64,000 nucleotides of DNA from Phialophora verrucosa (GCA_002099365.1 MSED01000001.1:620001-684000), one strand, 5' to 3'. Counted from the first letter of the stretch, positions 26,591 to 37,952 are shown. Numbers and translations: made by a program. Notes: generated from the sequence alone by a model not told the origin.

Positions 26591-26719
26591 GTTGCCATCG
26601 GGCAGAAATGGGCCTCGCCTCAAGCGAACAGAGGTAGAAGGGAAGTAGAAGTGAAGCAGGCAACATCTGGCTTTCGGGTAAGTTGCAGTTTGTGGGGAAG
26701 CCGCAGGCGGAATTCGCGG

Positions 26720-26883
26720 TGTGCTTGGGAAGGTTACCCGAGGGTCTATAGAGACGGCGTCACGAAGCGTGTAGATGTTTACGGCCTGCCTCGTACTTAT
26801 CTCACTATATCCCCTCGTAACTGTATAGTTAGTCGTCGCCCCCGACCTCTTTCGATCCATCATATCCTCGAACCGAGTTACAG
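26720..26883 (+). repeat. dispersed short repeat, copy A
   Basis: Shares the ordered blocks GGGAAGGTTACCCGAGGGT, a GTAACT(A/G)TATAGT block and CGTCGCCCCCGAC with copies at 60025-60151 and 63292-63413. Ends are degenerate here (TGTGCTT at the left, AGTTACA at the right, against TGTGACT/AGTCACA in copy B). It has an internal expansion relative to copy B. Probably a decayed non-autonomous element (MITE-like); no coding capacity. Confidence 0.75.
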
Positions 26884-26889
26884 GAGAGT

Positions 26890-27294
26890 GTGTCGTTAAC
26901 CTTCTGCATCCCTGGAGCATCGACTCCGTCGCCTGGCGACCAATTCTTTCTAGCACGTATTTCTGGTTTGCCCTCGTCGACTCGAACATGTCGCCGCCGT
27001 GACACCTTCCACTTGCTCGAACCTATAAAGCCGACCAGAGCAAAGCAACGGGTGAAACGGCCCAGTGAAAGGCAGAAGCAGTCCACCGTTCACGTCTCCG
27101 CAGCATGCGAGGCTTGCAAGAAGAGGGAGACAAAATGTACAGGGAAACCGCTCCCGTGCCAGCCGTGCGGGATGCTGGGGACTGAGTGTGTCGTCGACCT
27201 GACACTCGACAAGCGTGGACAGGCCGTCTGGAGACGAGTTGACAAAGGCTACATCTCTTTGCCGAGTGTGATGTTGGAGACTTGTCCAAAGTAG
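26890..27294 (+). pseudogene. remnant of a Zn(II)2Cys6 transcription factor gene
   Basis: The open frame contains a complete zinc cluster, CEACKKRETKC then a six-residue loop and CQPCGMLGTEC, with spacing C-x2-C-x6-C-x6-C-x2-C-x6-C, followed by DLTLDKRGQAVWRRVDKGY, a context seen in fungal regulators. The frame has no ATG before the cluster (its first start-like codon is GTG), stops 35 codons after the last Cys, and no downstream exon with a fungal-specific domain is found before the MFS gene. I therefore call it a broken or truncated regulator. A gene model with an unrecognised 5' exon, making a short DNA-binding protein, is the alternative. Confidence 0.6.
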
Positions 27295-27919
27295 ACTTTC
27301 CGCCCGTTAGACAGCATTCCCTTGCTGGTGAGATAATATTGATAGCACTCCAGGTCCATACTCTTCCACAAGACGGCTCTCGTGTGCCTGTGAAGTGTGC
27401 CGGAGTTTTTGACACAGACAGTTTTGTGCGACTGGCTTGGACTGGCTTGCTCACGCCCCTGATGAATACAATACTTGGCAATTAATAGGTTAGATCACAG
27501 CAGACCAGACAGATGCTGGCTTCTGTCAATGTAGCGTCCACGGAAGACTTTCTCCCTTCTCAGCTCCCTTGAGTCTACCGTTCAACCGACCTCGGATATT
27601 GTCCGTCACGCACTCAACTCGTGGCATGGCGTCAGTCGGGGTTCGGAGTCGAAGTCAAAAAGTTAGTGATTCACATTTGTATGACACAGCGACAGCGCGG
27701 ACAGATCCACAGACAACCTCCCCCGGTCTGGGGCTGTGGAACGCGGGGTGTCCGTATAGGGACATGTCTAACTGAGATTGGATTCATTGAGTATATAAGA
27801 TATTCATGGACAAACAAGGAAAGCACTTCTTCCTCGCCAGAGTGAGTGCTTGAACACGCTCTTCTGTCCGCGATCTGTTCCTCGAGAACGTCCATTGGGG
27901 CAGGCATACTGACCTCACC

Positions 27920-29936
27920 ATGTCCACCTCCGGCGACGATAGTTCCAGGATGGAGGTCGCCGCCACGACATCAGTCTCCGAAAAAGACCAGCCGGCCGTC
28001 GAGCATACCGAGCATCCAGGCTCCTCACTGTCCGAGGTGCCCCCGACCATGTTTGGCGCCGACTCAACCACCTTGCCCCGCGGATACTTCTACAGCCCGT
28101 ACTTTCTGGGCTCGATGGCGGCGTGTGGGATGAGTCTCCTGGGCAGTGTCGGTGGATATGCCTTGGCCGCCCCGATTCTGGGCATCATCAACGCAGATAT
28201 CGGACCGAACAAGAACATTGCCTGGGTCCCGCTGATGTTCCCCGTCGGGCTGGCCGTGGGTCAGACGCTGTTGGGTCGGGTGTCGGACATCTTTGGCCGT
28301 CGCTGGTTCTTTGCCGGAGGTCAAGGGTTTGGCCTCGTGGGCGCCATCATCTGCGCGACGGCCAGGGATGTGCCCACCCTGATCGGGGGGTCGGTCATTG
28401 TTGGTCTCGCCGGCGCAACTGCGCTGTCGTACCCGTTCCTCATCGGCGAACTGGTTCCCATGAAGTACCGATTCTTTGGGACGGCATATGCCTGCTTCTG
28501 CTGCATTCCTTTCTCTGGGCTGGCACCCGCCATTGCGAATTCGTTGGCAACCAACGCTAGCTGGAGATGGTGTTATTATATCATGATCATCTTCAACGGA
28601 CTGTCCATGGCTTCTTACATTCTCTTCTACCACCCTCCGACCTTTGGGATGAAACACAGCCGAAAAGAAAAGCTCCATATGATCCGCAACTTTGACTATG
28701 TCGGTATCGGTCTTTTCATCAGTGGCATGGTTTGTGAGTGTGGATCCCATTCACCTTTCCCCCTTTGTCTATTTGGCATGCTCAATTCCCTACGTCTCGG
28801 CTAACTCGTGAGTCCGATAGTGTTTCTGTTGGGGATCTCTTGGGGCGGCAATGTTTATCCCTGGAAGTCGGCGGCGGTGATCGCCACTCTCGTGATCGGA
28901 GCGCTGGTCCTCGCGGCTTTCTTCCTTTGGGAGATTTACCATCCCATGGAGGAGCCTCTGGTCCCGATGCACCTGTTCCGGAATCGGGGGTGGCTCATAT
29001 CCTCGCTGCTGGTTTCCATCGGCGCCAGCATCTACTATGCGTTCGGGATTGTCTGGCCCTCCATGGTCAATGTGCTGTATGCCAACGGCGACCAGATCTA
29101 TGCGGGTTGGCTACAGTGCTGTGTTGGGGGTGCGTTCACGCTCGGACAAGTCACGGGCAGTTTCCTCTACAAGTTCATCGGCTCGGTCCGGGTTCAGCTG
29201 ACGGTCACGACGTTGGTGGGCGGCGCACTACTGGCCGGTAAGTAGACATCCTCGAGGCCTTCACTTCACGCCGGCCGACGGGGGTGGAGGCAAGTAACAC
29301 ATTGGGAACATTGTATGCTAATAAAGTGTGCTATCAACAGGTGTGGCCGGCGCAAGTCCCGCAGATGTCAATTTGCCCATCGGACTGCTTATCCCCGGCA
29401 ATTTCTTCATCGGATGGATGGAAGCTCTTACTCTCACCCTCCCGGGCATGTACATTCGGGACCAGAATGAGATTGGGGTTGCCGTCGGCGTGGCTGGCTC
29501 AGTGCGCTCCGCATTGTCGACGCTCGCCTCGACCATCTATGTGGCCATTCTGAACAATCGCCTCGCCGAAACGGTCCGGGCCGCTGTCACGCCAGCAGTC
29601 ACCGAGGCCGGGCTCCCAGCGAGCTCTGTCCCGGCACTGCTAGCTGCTCTGAGCCTGGGCACGGCCGACGCGTTTGCTACTGTGCAAGGGCTCACGTCCC
29701 AGATCCGAGAAGTGGGGCTCGAGGCGTACAAGCAAGGCAACACGTCGGCGTACCGTACCGTCTTCTTTGCTTCGCTGGCCTTCACTGGCACCGGCATCAT
29801 CCTCAGTCTGTTCACGCCGGGCGTCGATGCTAAAATGACCGACAGCGTGGCCGTGACACTGCACAAAAAGAAGGAAGAGAAGGATCTGGAGAATGCTGTC
29901 CAGAAGCAGCTCGAGGCCGAGCCGACCACCTCCTAG
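27920..29936 (+). CDS. MFS efflux pump, TRI12/DHA-like (paralogue 1)
   Basis: Three exons: 27920-28733, 28821-29237 and 29341-29936, with introns of 87 and 103 bp, both phase 1, giving 608 aa. Members of this family (fungal trichothecene-efflux-type proteins) are drug/proton antiporters of the plasma membrane with about 14 membrane segments. A hydrophilic N-terminus of about 60 residues is followed by many hydrophobic segments. Visible signatures: GRVSDIFGRRWFF (loop 2-3 motif), LSYPFLIGELVPMKYRF, GLFISGMVLFLLGISWGG and MYIRDQNEIGVAVGVAGSVR. The tail VAVTLHKKKEEKDLENA closely matches paralogue 2 at 43761-45704. It opens the accessory block. Substrate unknown; the TRI12 label gives family only and does not imply trichothecene production. 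Confidence 0.88.
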
Positions 29937-30508
29937 ATTTTACCTGGGGCGTGAGGGTTGGAGAATGGTATCAATATGTCCTTTTCGGGCCTTGACAATG
30001 GAGTGCAATCCGGCAATGGACATGGAGATAGGTAGCGTGGTCTCGCCTTGGGTAATGGGAGTCTATAGTAGATAGCTCCGTCCGAGTTACATAATACGCT
30101 ACATGGCAGTCCACCAAATACGCCTACACAGTAGGGTACGAGACCGCCAGTACTCGTGATTCCGGAGCACAGCAGTCCCTCGCGGGGATTCCCCATTCCC
30201 CAACTTTGCCACGATTAACTTCGGCCTACGAGTACTATTGGTAACTAGGGGCCTCGTCCCGTGTTCCGAGCTCCTTCCAGGTGAATGGGTGGGCTCTTGG
30301 AGTGTCAGGGTCGAGGCTCTTTCGATCCTGAGTCACCCATGGCTGACTCGGACCGATTGATGGTTCTTGAAGACCTTGACCAAATTGGGAACATGAATTT
30401 CGATCTCAAGACGTTGTCACACTTCGACTAGGTATTCATCAACTAGTCCGATACGGAGTACAGAGTACGGACGATATCGACGCGTGTCCACTGACCATTG
30501 AGTTCTCC
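29937..30508. promoter_or_regulatory. intergenic region and promoter of the bZIP gene
   Basis: About 570 bp. The part next to the bZIP start contains a dyad, GTCCGATAC (from 30446) and GTACGGAC (ending 30472), centred about 50 bp before the ATG. Nothing else recognised. Confidence 0.45.
30446..30472. promoter_or_regulatory. imperfect inverted repeat upstream of the bZIP gene
   Basis: GTCCGATAC on the left faces GTACGGAC on the right across a 10-base spacer. The position 37 bp before the bZIP ATG would fit an operator, perhaps autoregulatory, or a hairpin in the leader. Function is inference. Confidence 0.3.
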
Positions 30509-32312
30509 ATGGGCACGAAAGCAGTCAGTCACCCGACTTCCTCGGCGAAGCGAGGCCAACACTCGCAAGACCTCAAAGAGGAACAGAAGTATGTCACTGT
30601 TCATAAACAGCCATATCCCCAAGACCCTGCCTCCGCTTGCTATTTTCATTGTTTGACCGCTTGCCAGACGCATGAGAAATCGGTTGTCGCAAAAGGTGAT
30701 CCGGGAGCGAAGGTCGGCGTACATCGAACAACTCGAGGCCAAGGTCGCCTTTCTCTCACAACCGGGATCCCACGATCCGGCATCTGACCTGTGGCAACGG
30801 AACGAGGCTCTCCAGGACTCCCTGCACACGTTGCGGAAGAAATTGCTCAGCCTGTCGACCACAGTTGTCGGGTTGGCCGATAATGTCTTACCGATCCTGA
30901 ACACCTCGAGTGAGTGACCCTTTGCACCAAAAAACCCTCGGATATATCAACAAGGACTGATCCATATCACCCCATTCTCGTGCCCTGCAGAAGCCGAAGA
31001 TCAAAACTCCTTGTCACCGCCGGACCCGCGTCCCGAGCCAAAGCAGCAGCGGCAGGGGCACAGCGTTGACGACGGGATTTTGATGAGCATGGACCACCAC
31101 CACGACGGGGGCCGGTCGACCAGCCCTGTCAATCTCGACTTTCTGATCATGTCGACAGATGCTAGCCCGTGCCCTGGTTCGTACGACATGGCCAAACTAG
31201 CCGTGGACGCCTGGACGACGACAACGTCCTCCTCGTCGTCCAAACCGGGTCCTACGCACATGGCCCTTCAAGACGACGCGGACTGCCCCTGGAGTGATAC
31301 CTCGTTTCACATCCTAGGGCCAGGACAATCGCCGTCGAATAATCCTGCCTCGCTGCCGCGAGAGGTGGAGACAGAGCTGGACCTGGCCGAGGTCGCCGCT
31401 ACTACCGACCTGGATGGCGTCTTACCACTCGTCTCTCTCTCCGAATCGACCATGGTGCAGAAGACATCCAACTTGTCCGACCATCTCCAGTATATCTGTG
31501 ACCTGGTCCAGCTGAGCTCGTTACCTCGTCGGTTCTCTAGGTTGGTTTTCCCATTACACCCATTCCCCTCCACCCCCCTGATCCCCCTCGAACTGGGTCG
31601 TCGAGATTGAAAAGAAAGAAAAAGGAAGAAAAAGAAAGCTCACCGCTGGATCAGTGCTCCCTATCTCATCAACGACCTGCTCCATGCGCTCTTCCGCCTC
31701 GCTTGGCCTTTCATGGACTACTGGATCACCTGGACCAATTCGTGTGGCCTCATCACCCCTATCCTGTGGTGGCAAGCGACTCGAACCGAGGCGGCGCGGA
31801 TGGCCATTGCTCCGGTCTACCAACCGACTCTGCTGCAGATGATGACCCCGTCTTACCCCAAGGTCATCGACTGGGTCCCTCATGCCGCTCTGCGGGATAG
31901 CTTGATCGGCTCATACCTAGCGTACGATTTGGACACCATGATCTGTCACCTCACGGAGGCGTACGTCAGAGAACCAGGCGTCGGCGAGTCGTCGACCAAT
32001 TCCTTCAACGTCCTGGACTTTGTATTGAACTCTCTGGATTCCGCGGCGACTCAAGGCGGCATTCTTTTCGCCTATCCCGCCACGGCGTCGCCGACGTGCA
32101 ACCACTCCACCCCCCCGACCGATAGCCAAATGCATCGGTTCAAAATCGATCCCTCCTTTGTCGCCCGATACCCCCGTCTGTACCATCCGTCCGCGGTGGC
32201 GAAGCAAACCGTCGCTCGACCGCTGGGGGTTCCGAAACTGGCTCCGCCGTCTCCTCTGACCCCGGCAACCATGCAGGTCTATCTGAATCTGCTTCTCCAA
32301 AATAAGTCGTGA
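30509..32312 (+). CDS. bZIP transcription factor with DUF3425 domain
   Basis: Four exons: 30509-30588, 30668-30909, 30991-about 31540, and about 31625-32312, giving roughly 519 aa. The first two introns are clear. They join EEQK to RMRNRLSQKVIRERR, a fungal bZIP basic region, running into YIEQLEAKVAFL and a leucine-zipper-like helix. The last intron includes a purine-rich run (31610-31638), and its exact acceptor is unresolved; AG at 31624 keeps frame. The C-terminal exon (HRWISAPYLINDLLHALFRL, then FMDYWITWTNSCGLITPILWW and MICHLTEAYVREP) has the DUF3425 pattern common in fungal bZIPs that sit beside metabolic clusters. Nuclear DNA-binding protein by family. Its place inside the block makes it the best candidate regulator of the neighbouring dehydrogenase, monooxygenase and transporter genes. 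Confidence 0.85.
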
Positions 32313-32969
32313 TGCCATCGATCATGAATCCCATCGACAAATGGGTGATGCCACATACATTCGTACGCCGACGGTAGTGTAGCGAGTGACGCGCAAACCA
32401 CCAACAGGCGGCAATGGTCCATCAGGAAATCCACGCCTGAAGAACAACGGCGAGTGAGGGGGAAAAGGCCTTCCAATTGTGAGTTAGTTGACCTTAACAC
32501 TTCCCGAAACCCCAACCCAGACTTGTATGCATGGAGAGGCCAGGGTAGTGCCAAGTCTAGGATTCCTCCGGAGTCAGTATTAGTACCTGGACCTGCCTGC
32601 CACTATCACCTATTCGACGGACGTGGTGGCAGCGGAGAAATGCGAAGAATCTAGATATCAATTGATTCGTTACCTTCATCCCCAAACAAGGGACAGTTCG
32701 TTCGCGTCCATTCACGGAACTACTCAGTGTGTCTGTAGCCCCTTCGCCGCCTGCCAGAGAGGTCACCTATTTCGAACCCGTCGACAATCGTTTGCCTAGT
32801 CGACTGACTGCGGCTCTCCCGTGACCCCAAGAATAATATCACTGCTGAAAGCGTCCGAAAACGGCCCTCTCATCTCTGTAGCCCATTGTCTTTCTGCCTC
32901 TCCATCAGTAGGACCTCGTGATCCCGAGCTAACATGACTCCTTCTCTAGAAGGTGGACGAGAAAGGTGT
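32313..32969. other. convergent intergenic region
   Basis: Between the 3' ends of the bZIP gene (+) and the alcohol dehydrogenase gene (-). Short open frames only; nothing supported. Confidence 0.55.
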
Positions 32970-34235
32970 CTAACGGGAAATATATTCTTTCTTGGGAGTT
33001 ACCATGATTTTGACGTGATCATCCTTGTTGGTCACCAGCGCTTCGAAGCCCTTGGAGACCACATCATCCAGGGCAATGCGACTGGTGATCATTTTTTCCA
33101 CCCCTTGAAACTTGCCTACCAGGACCTGAGCTTGAGCCTTTTGTTTGAATTCGTTGGGGAAGCACTTACCCTTGACATAGTCTTCGACCACCTCGCGGAA
33201 ATCGGCATCCGTGTATGACATGGCCACTTTCAGGACGAGCTCTTTCAGCATGAAGTGCTCCATGGGGACGACAAACTGGGAAAATGAAGGATGAGAGTCC
33301 GCGACACCCCCTGGATCGGTCGGATTTGACACTTACAGGAGTTTCCCATCCTGCGACGTTCACATACGTGCCGCCGCTCCTCAAGGCATCCATCCCATCC
33401 TTCAAACCGGGCCCGATGCCCGCACAGTCGAAGACCACGTCAACTCCCTTGCCGTTCGTCCATTGGCGACACTTGTCCCCAACGGCGACCTGCAGAGGAT
33501 TCAGGACCTCATCCGCAAACTCGGCCGTTTGCTTCTGCCGCTTCAGGGTCGGCTCGGACACGTAGATCTTCTGAGCCCCTTGTGCCCGGAGATTCAAGAT
33601 GACGGCCAAACCAACGGGGCCACCGCCGACGACCAGCACGGTCAGGTCGTCCCAGCGAGTCACCCCGCTGGATTTCAACGCGTGCCTTCCGACGACCAGG
33701 GGTTCGATGAGCGCGGCGTCCGCCAACGGCAGCGACTCCGGGAGGGCATGGCACATGTTCTCGTCGACAGCCACGGCTTCTGAGAAACCCCCACCGTGAC
33801 CGTGCAATCCCTTGAAGGCCCACTGCCTGCAGATGTTTGTCTGTGCCGCACCGCACCTGTCGCACGCCTTGCAGTACATGCGGGGATCGACCATGACTGC
33901 TTGCCCGGGCTGTAAGGTGCACCCGGCACTGGTCTCACGGACCCTTCCACAGAATTCATGACCCATCGTGACTGGGAGAGACGCTCCCGTGAGGGGGTGA
34001 GGTCTCTCCGGGGTCGGGATCACTCGTGGCCCTACATCGCTCGTTAGTCCTGTGTTCTGAACCCATCGTCCAAGAGGGACGGCTGCCACATGCCGACCAG
34101 GTATTCGTGAAGGTCCGAACCACAGATTCCGCACCATTCGATCTCAACCAGGACCTGGCCCGGCGAGAGTTCGGGGAGAGGAACGTCATCGACGACCCGA
34201 ATGTCCCGTGCGCCGTAGAACCGTGCCGCTTTCAT
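32970..34235 (-). CDS. zinc-dependent medium-chain alcohol dehydrogenase (butanediol/sorbitol dehydrogenase type)
   Basis: Proposed exons: 34235-34094, 34031-33337 and 33275-32970, giving 380 aa. The start MKAARFYGARDIRVVDD matches the family; an in-frame upstream ATG at 34349 is ignored. Intron 2 is canonical (61 bp, GTAAGT...CCCAG). Intron 1 is best read as GC-AG (G|GCATGT...CTAAC...TGTAG, 62 bp), giving DLHEYLVGGPRVIPTPERP; the only other in-frame choice is a weak GTGGCA donor with a poor branch point. The enzyme oxidises secondary or vicinal alcohols with NAD(P). Visible: catalytic-zinc Cys38 in GICGSDLH, GHEFCG, the structural-zinc set C-x2-C-x2-C-x7-C (YCKACDRCGAAQTNIC) and the Rossmann motif VVGGGPVGLA. 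It is the first of four consecutive minus-strand genes and probably acts with the SDRs and the monooxygenase. Confidence 0.88.
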
Positions 34236-34936
34236 CTCGTACAACGACAGCCTCGTGCTTGCTAGCTGGCCTTGTCGTCTCAGATTGTCAATAGTTCCAA
34301 CTCTCGAATGGCCAATGCGTAGGATGGGTTCAAGATTCCCAGCTCTCATGTACGCACTAATGAACTCGGGTCAAAACTAATAAGAAGACAAACAAGACCA
34401 GCCTAGAGAAACCCCGACTGGACCCCAAAACCATCGCCCGTTGGCGGCGCCGATGTGTCACTGGAATCTGACTCGATTCCTACTGCTACAGTGGGCCATT
34501 GGCAACCACGACCCACATTACAGCATTTCTTCGACAGTCAGTTCTCCGTCACTCTTTCACCACCTCGTACGAGATGGCAACACTACTCTGCTTCGCGCCG
34601 TAGGCTCTACATTGGGTTTATTACGTGGCTACGGAAAGACTCGGGAGGGGAAATCGATTTTAGGTCCATCCAACCAGCAATGAAATGAACGTAGGACGAC
34701 TTGGCGTGGATTGCCGTTGGGACTCTACGTTCGTCAGGGCGATCCGATCTTTCTCTTCTATGGACGAAGGTCTATAGCGCTTCACCAGTTCGCTCGTTTC
34801 CTGGTTCCCTGGTTCACTTCAGGTCAATAGCAGCCTCCAATGGTGTTCCAACAGCTACGATCTAGCAAAGCCGTCAGGGGACATGTTCTGACGCTCTCAA
34901 CCAGTATTTCATTACCGGTCACGGTCCTGTATTGTT
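34236..34936. promoter_or_regulatory. promoter region of the alcohol dehydrogenase gene
   Basis: About 700 bp between the dehydrogenase start and the 3' end of the sugar-type transporter, both on the minus strand. No open frame of note and no site I can name. Confidence 0.5.
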
Positions 34937-37015
34937 TTATCCTCGCGCCGAATCCTTATTAGTGTTGGGGTCTTCAGTCAGCACAACATCCGGCCCTTTC
35001 AATTCTTCGTCATCCCCAGACTTCCCGAGGCCCTCGGGCATCTCGGCCACGTGGTCGCCAAACAAGGCTTCAATTTCTTCCAGAGTCTTCATTCTCGTCT
35101 CGGGACAGTACATGGAAAACCCCACGACGAAAATCGCGTCCATGACGAGGAAAATGATAAAATATCTCCAGGAAATGGCCGCCAGAGCCAGAGGGGTACA
35201 TTGGACCAAGAGAATGACGATCCCGTTGAACGTCACATAACTGCTGGCGACCCCGAAGGAGCGAATCGAAGTGGGCAGAATCTCAGCCGAATACTGTGCA
35301 CGTCACGCGTCAGTCATTGGCCCTCTCTCCCAGCTTGTTCCCTTCCCCCAAAAAGAAAACCGTATCCCGGTCAGTGACTGCTGGAAGTACATACCGTCGG
35401 CCAAAATGTGTTCATGGGGCCCGAGTAACCGCACGAGAAGAGGTAGATGGCAAAGACGACGCCAATTCCGAGACCACGGTTGGTGTTGCCGGAAGCCTCG
35501 AATCGGGACCATAGAATCACGAACACCAGAGAGGCCGGGATCATCAGACCGTATGCGAAAAACTGTGTAAGAAGCGTGAAATCAGCGACAATGGCAAGAG
35601 AAGAGGGGGGTGGGGAGGGTGCGAATTAGCGTGACCCAGGGGCCAGGCCAGGGCCCTTAGCCATCACATACCACGAGCTTGCGACGCCCGATCCGGTCGC
35701 AGAGCAGCATGGCCAGCACGGCCGACGCGGTGGCGACTGTTCCATAGATGCCCGTCAACACCAACGAGAGTGTACTGGAGAATCCCAGGCTCTGGTACAC
35801 CTGCACCTGGTAATTCTGGATCGGGATCACGCCTGTCAATCTGTAAATTGTCGGTGAGCGGACATCAGCCAGCCTTCATGCTTGAATTTTCTTTTGACAC
35901 TAGGTGCCTCGTGAAGAAATGCAGCGTGGAAGCGCGGGACTCGAGCGGGTTGCTAGGCATGCTTACTGTTGGAAGGCGGCCGTTCCGACTACGATCATCA
36001 GACGTTTGCGATACGACTTTCTGGACAGGATGGAACTAATGCCGAGGTGCTCGCGGCGATCCAACTCGATCTGGGCTCGGATCTGATGGTATTCCTGGAG
36101 CGGGAAATCTTCGTGTCCCGGCTTGCCATGCATCTTCTTTAAAGTGGTCAAGGCCTCTTCGTTGCGGTCCTTGAGAATGAGCCAGCGCGGCGAAAAGGGC
36201 ATCCAGAACGAGCCGACCAACATGGCGACCGCAGGGACCAGCTGGAGCCCGAGAAGGAGTCTCCATGAGACGTCCGAGTCGATGAAATAGAGACCCAGCC
36301 CACTTGTGTTTTGGACGAGCGAGTTATTAGCAAAGAATTCGATGCCGCGGGGGAATAGCCCCCTCTCAGGGCGGTATGGTCTCCAACTTACATCCATTCG
36401 GTGAACATGTAAGCAAAATTGATATTCAAGCTGAGCCAGTCAGCAAAGCCAGCCAGCCAGCCATTCGTCCCCTTCTCCCTCCCAGATCACACCGGGACGG
36501 CCAAACATCCGTATGGACGGAGTATTACTTACGCGTATACTCCCCCGACGAATCCTCGGATCGCGGGAGGGCTGATCTCGCTGGCATAAGTGGGACAGAC
36601 ACTGAAGACGAGGCCGCAGGCGATGCCGCCAACAACGCGTCCGGCGCAAAAGACTGCAAAGGTCCTCGCTGCGGTCTGCATTGGAATGCCCACGAAAGCC
36701 AGCAGACAGGACAGTTGGATTGTCCGTAGCCGGCCGATCTTGTTGGGTAGATACCAGTTCAGCATGCACCCGATGAAGGATCCGCCATAATACGCCGAAT
36801 TAAACGCTCCGATCTTGGTGGCGTTCAGGTTGAAATAGACCAAGAACCGCTCATACGCGAGAATCGACGTGGTTATTCCTGGAAGAAGAAAGCCGTTCAG
36901 CGCCAGCGCCACGAGCACAAGAACCGGTGTCCTAGGTACACATACCTGAATCATAGCCGTAGAAGATCGATCCAAACGTCACATACGCCAGACAGAGGAA
37001 CTGATACTTGTGCAT
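34937..37015 (-). CDS. MFS sugar-type transporter
   Basis: Seven exons: 37015-36946, 36878-36533, 36430-36392 (39 bp), 36302-35967, 35840-35672, 35562-35395 and 35293-34937, giving 494 aa. All junctions have canonical GT-AG ends and matching phases. The start MHKYQFLCLAYVTFGSIFYGYDSG gives the usual first membrane segment. Signatures of the sugar porter family (proton symporters of the plasma membrane, about 12 segments): LNWYLPNKIGRLRTIQLSC, RVVGGIACGLVFSVCPTYASE, MPFSPRWLILKDRNEEAL, CDRIGRRKLV and the PETRMKTLEEIEALFG end motif. The family also carries quinate, lactose and other small polyols or acids, so the substrate cannot be read from sequence. Co-oriented with the alcohol dehydrogenase and the SDR, it may import the pathway substrate. 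Confidence 0.9.
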
Positions 37016-37628
37016 CGTGGCTGGAAGACCCTTCCTGAGCTGTGCCCGGGACCGGGACTGGGACTTCTCTTCGAGTGCTAGGAAATGTAAGAATACTCGA
37101 GTAATGAAAGAAGCCGGCTTTAGTCACAGATGGATCTAGCAAAAGCTGAGTTGAACTGCCAGGCCGTCGTTCGTACAGAACCGAACCTCGGGGGAATGTC
37201 ATCTTATACAAGTCATGTGCGTATGCGTGTACTGTGTCCCGAGCGCGTTCCCTGTATCCACCCCTCCGCCGGACGACGCTACTAATACTCGAGGGTTCCT
37301 CTGCAGAGATTGCCCTAGATAAGGCTTTCATCGTGGAGACACAGCGGGGATTTTTTCTCGCGGAGGCGGAGGGCTGGTGGGATACTGTACTGTCTTCGAG
37401 GGCAGGAGGACCCACATGGGCGGTTTTCCATCCCCGGCTGCCTCCAAGTGTTGTTCATCAAAGTGTGTGTCACTCACCCTCGTGTGGAGGTTGGAGCTCG
37501 CCCCGCCCTTCCTGAGTCGCCTCTTTCTGAGTCGGTTGATTCGAGGCCCGAGACTATTGACTACCTACCGTACCGACCAAAGTTTCCGGAAAGGGAGGGG
37601 GATCGGCACTCTTGCCCTGCAGATCCTT

Positions 37629-37686
37629 GATCACTCTAGAGAACAGGGACGGCCTAAGTAGCTGGATCACTCTGAAGGGCAGGGAC
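37629..37686 (+). repeat. degenerate 36-bp-period direct repeat
   Basis: GATCACTCT...CAGGGAC occurs at 37629-37650 and again at 37665-37686, with about 18 of 22 positions identical. Confidence 0.6.
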
Positions 37687-37816
37687 TAGAGGCTGGTGGA
37701 TGGCCTTTCTTGATCTAATACTAGAACGAATACCATTTGGCCTTGGAGGGGTTGGCAAATGTGGTATGTGGACAAGCAACTGCTTTCTTTTCCCAAGACA
37801 GTAGGATGATTCGCGG

Positions 37817-37952
37817 ACCTCGTATAGTGTTTTACGAAGGGTTGTTTACAAGGATCTCTGGGAGGAGTTGAGAGCCTTTTGGCCAACCTCGCATAGGATT
37901 TCAGGGACTGTCTACATCTCTAGGAAAAGTTGAGGAGAGCCGTTTGGCCGCT
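37817..37952 (+). repeat. degenerate tandem duplication, units of about 65-68 bp
   Basis: Both units begin ACCTCG(T/C)ATAG, contain TCTCT(G/A)GG then GTTGAG, and end GAGAGCC-TTTGGCC-like. Units are about 37817-37884 and 37888-37952. They lie just after the SDR stop codon and may represent a decayed local duplication or minisatellite. Confidence 0.6.

Larger units (their letters stand above)
26591..27919. promoter_or_regulatory. divergent region between MLH1 and the first MFS pump; left border of accessory block
   Basis: Contains the MLH1 promoter, one copy of the dispersed repeat (26720-26883), a Zn2Cys6 gene remnant (about 26890-27294) and the promoter of the MFS gene. From 27300 to 27900 I see no protein-coding signal. 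A TATA-like TATATAAGA lies at about 27792-27800, 120 bp upstream of the MFS ATG. Confidence 0.55.
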
